From Hymenobacter crusticola (lineage in GTDB: Bacteria > Bacteroidota > Bacteroidia > Cytophagales > Hymenobacteraceae), in contig NZ_MTSE01000017.1 in the NCBI RefSeq assembly GCF_002154225.1, positions 1 to 64,000 of the forward strand: a stretch of DNA of 64,000 nt, given 5' to 3'. Position numbers and translations under genes: made by a program. The notes beneath the pieces were generated by a model that searched no databases, was not told the origin of the DNA, and saw nothing but the letters and a program-made list of their open reading frames with translations. Shown here in pieces: positions 63,801 to 64,000 of the stretch (positions within the stretch are counted from its first letter, which is position 1; each line of letters opens with the position of its first letter).

Positions 63801-64000
63801 CAGTGGCACCATCAAGTATCCTAGCGATGATAGTGACTATCCCGGCGATATGGCCTACTTCCAGGTGCTAGACGAGAACGACAAGGTAATAGCACGTTTC
63901 CGACGGAAGGTGGTAAATATGTACAATGATTATCGTCTCTACGGCAACAAGGCACTGTTGCTACAAGCCGATAGAGATGCTATCAACGCGCTAGGCACTG
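60811..64000 (+). CDS. Very large secreted protein with FlgD-like, propeller-like and PA14 regions (partial)
   Basis: The frame runs off the right end of the window, giving at least 1063 residues. TTG 60811 yields a textbook signal peptide (MRRLPALALSLLLCF...VKGQ); an ATG at 60628 would add 61 residues before it and is less likely. Residues about 30-110 resemble a FlgD Ig-like domain (GILVKTLWSGVKYEAGTH, SSDGRYQVKVV). About 120-560 consists of repeated short strand patterns suggesting a beta-propeller (GNTAYYAVG, DGNYLFAAH, DNSLWVTYD, DGNTVAVID). About 770-890 is a PA14 domain, a carbohydrate-binding or surface-attachment module (VRVWINDKLAIDQW). A secreted or surface protein is clear; the function and C-terminal sorting signal are not visible. 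Confidence 0.8.
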   Translation, partial: MRRLPALALSLLLLCFALPILVKGQSAHQLPFSFSLPNAATTSAGVFTSEGILVKTLWSGVKYEAGTHKGVWDGINDQGHLSSDGRYQVKVVSNNVQYEWEGVLGNTSQNFSGPTVHHANEPITSMAVTGNTAYYAVGYTEGAVTRLKFDTANPQVKTNASAGDGQSVRFVATDGNRVYWGGQSDEINSFISASKVADDTDYLFEKGVGVQTLKGYYKSGINVVNSLLTGMAVQKDGNYLFAAHKSLNQIRTLNKGTGELVQTLAVTNVRELALSGDNSLWVTYDNTTIEKFAINPDGTLTATGIRLDGLLEPLAISCSPDGNTVAVIDAGANQQVKGFDTATGALRWTLGQAGGYATDPNVADDKFYFANTKVFKQEDIGYGAGVPYLCYQPDGSFWVGDCGNLRSQHFAANLTFLNTLQYIGYFYSAVADINDPTRVFANYLEFKVDYSKPLAPDNGSWKFVRNWSKGIKPEFDDQFRRFKSVTTLSNGRTYALALHLTDRFRYHIVELPPSGQLRFTGIETPTNNYELFSDGSLWSIGTNELGKPGTWKKRALLGFDSNNNPQWGEDELVATTPPTTEQDPLTIDGYIQRNQVTTTNVIGTFNLDIPSGTNTRGAGWHLGGVKAGTSQWQWKTSPSTAKTYSGPYPATGAYDIGNYVIYGGTFSQAVDRSFFWGYRGEFWQGGQTNKYNHYLDNGLFVGQFGEVRYAGGPRDEAGAGMAGNATSGTFVKVGDDIYLYHCDENAHGGIHRWKISGLNTIQEQVAATVTLTSEHGLAQQRFASDDLNNANLTNSQQVETLQLADQSSSVRWTGFVQPAYSEDYAFHVAANQKVRVWINDKLAIDQWTNAAPAEFASAPVSLVAGERAALRVEINKGSAALSWSSLSQEKQLIPATSLYTASLPDDSNGLNLLADLPASAPLENNLYGWTRNPAQNYGGEEDYFNRWYVRTNVHTLSKVAPDIEVYLRPKQASTTPTLTTVDRSLGVPTTDIDQWAISGTIKYPSDDSDYPGDMAYFQVLDENDKVIARFRRKVVNMYNDYRLYGNKALLLQADRDAINALGT

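Overview
The window comes from a member of the Bacteroidota, most likely Hymenobacter or a close relative in the Cytophagales. The evidence is type IX secretion sorting domains on several exported proteins, a SusC/SusD pair, a gliding-motility-type C-terminal domain, TAnnTTTG-type -7 promoter elements, and a mixed GC-rich/AT-rich composition. No tRNA, rRNA, CRISPR array, insertion sequence or phage gene was recognised.

From 1 to about 17 kb the content is mostly housekeeping genes on both strands. It holds the tail of a T9SS-sorted protein, fabD, a secreted glucuronoyl-esterase-like enzyme with two LacI-type operator candidates upstream, folK, an alpha/beta hydrolase, a polyprenyl diphosphate synthase, a cytochrome P450, a lipoprotein thioredoxin-like protein and aconitase. 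A CLC-type channel/antiporter follows, with a good candidate fluoride riboswitch directly upstream. Several small lineage-specific proteins come next. Long, near-perfect hairpins close many transcription units, and some are nested inside a degenerate intergenic repeat.

From 17 to 34 kb there is a secreted subtilisin-like protease, small lipoprotein and coiled-coil genes, a DctA-type symporter, and a secreted sorbosone/glucose dehydrogenase-like propeller. A membrane protein with a decayed paralogous tail beside it, a SusC/SusD nutrient uptake pair and a further TonB-dependent receptor complete this part.

From 34.4 to 59.8 kb lies a large surface polysaccharide locus. The plus-strand part encodes a Wza-like export lipoprotein, a Wzc-like tyrosine kinase/chain-length protein, a Wzx flippase, many glycosyltransferases, two hexapeptide acetyltransferases, two membrane acyltransferases, an SGNH-like membrane protein, a Wzy-like polymerase/ligase and a VanZ-like protein. 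A convergent minus-strand operon encodes a glycosyltransferase, the ABC exporter pair Wzm/Wzt (Wzt with a C-terminal glycan-binding-type domain), a glycosyltransferase-methyltransferase fusion and a polysaccharide deacetylase. The locus therefore carries two glycan export routes. Base composition changes sharply along it, which suggests assembly from different sources.

The last 3.2 kb is the start of a very large secreted protein (propeller-like region plus a PA14 domain) that runs off the window. The most interesting items are the fluoride riboswitch with its CLC gene, the methyltransferase fusion beside a Wzt with a C-terminal domain, the nested inverted repeat at 7.1-7.25 kb, the LacI-type operators and the strong excess of the tetranucleotide CTAG.
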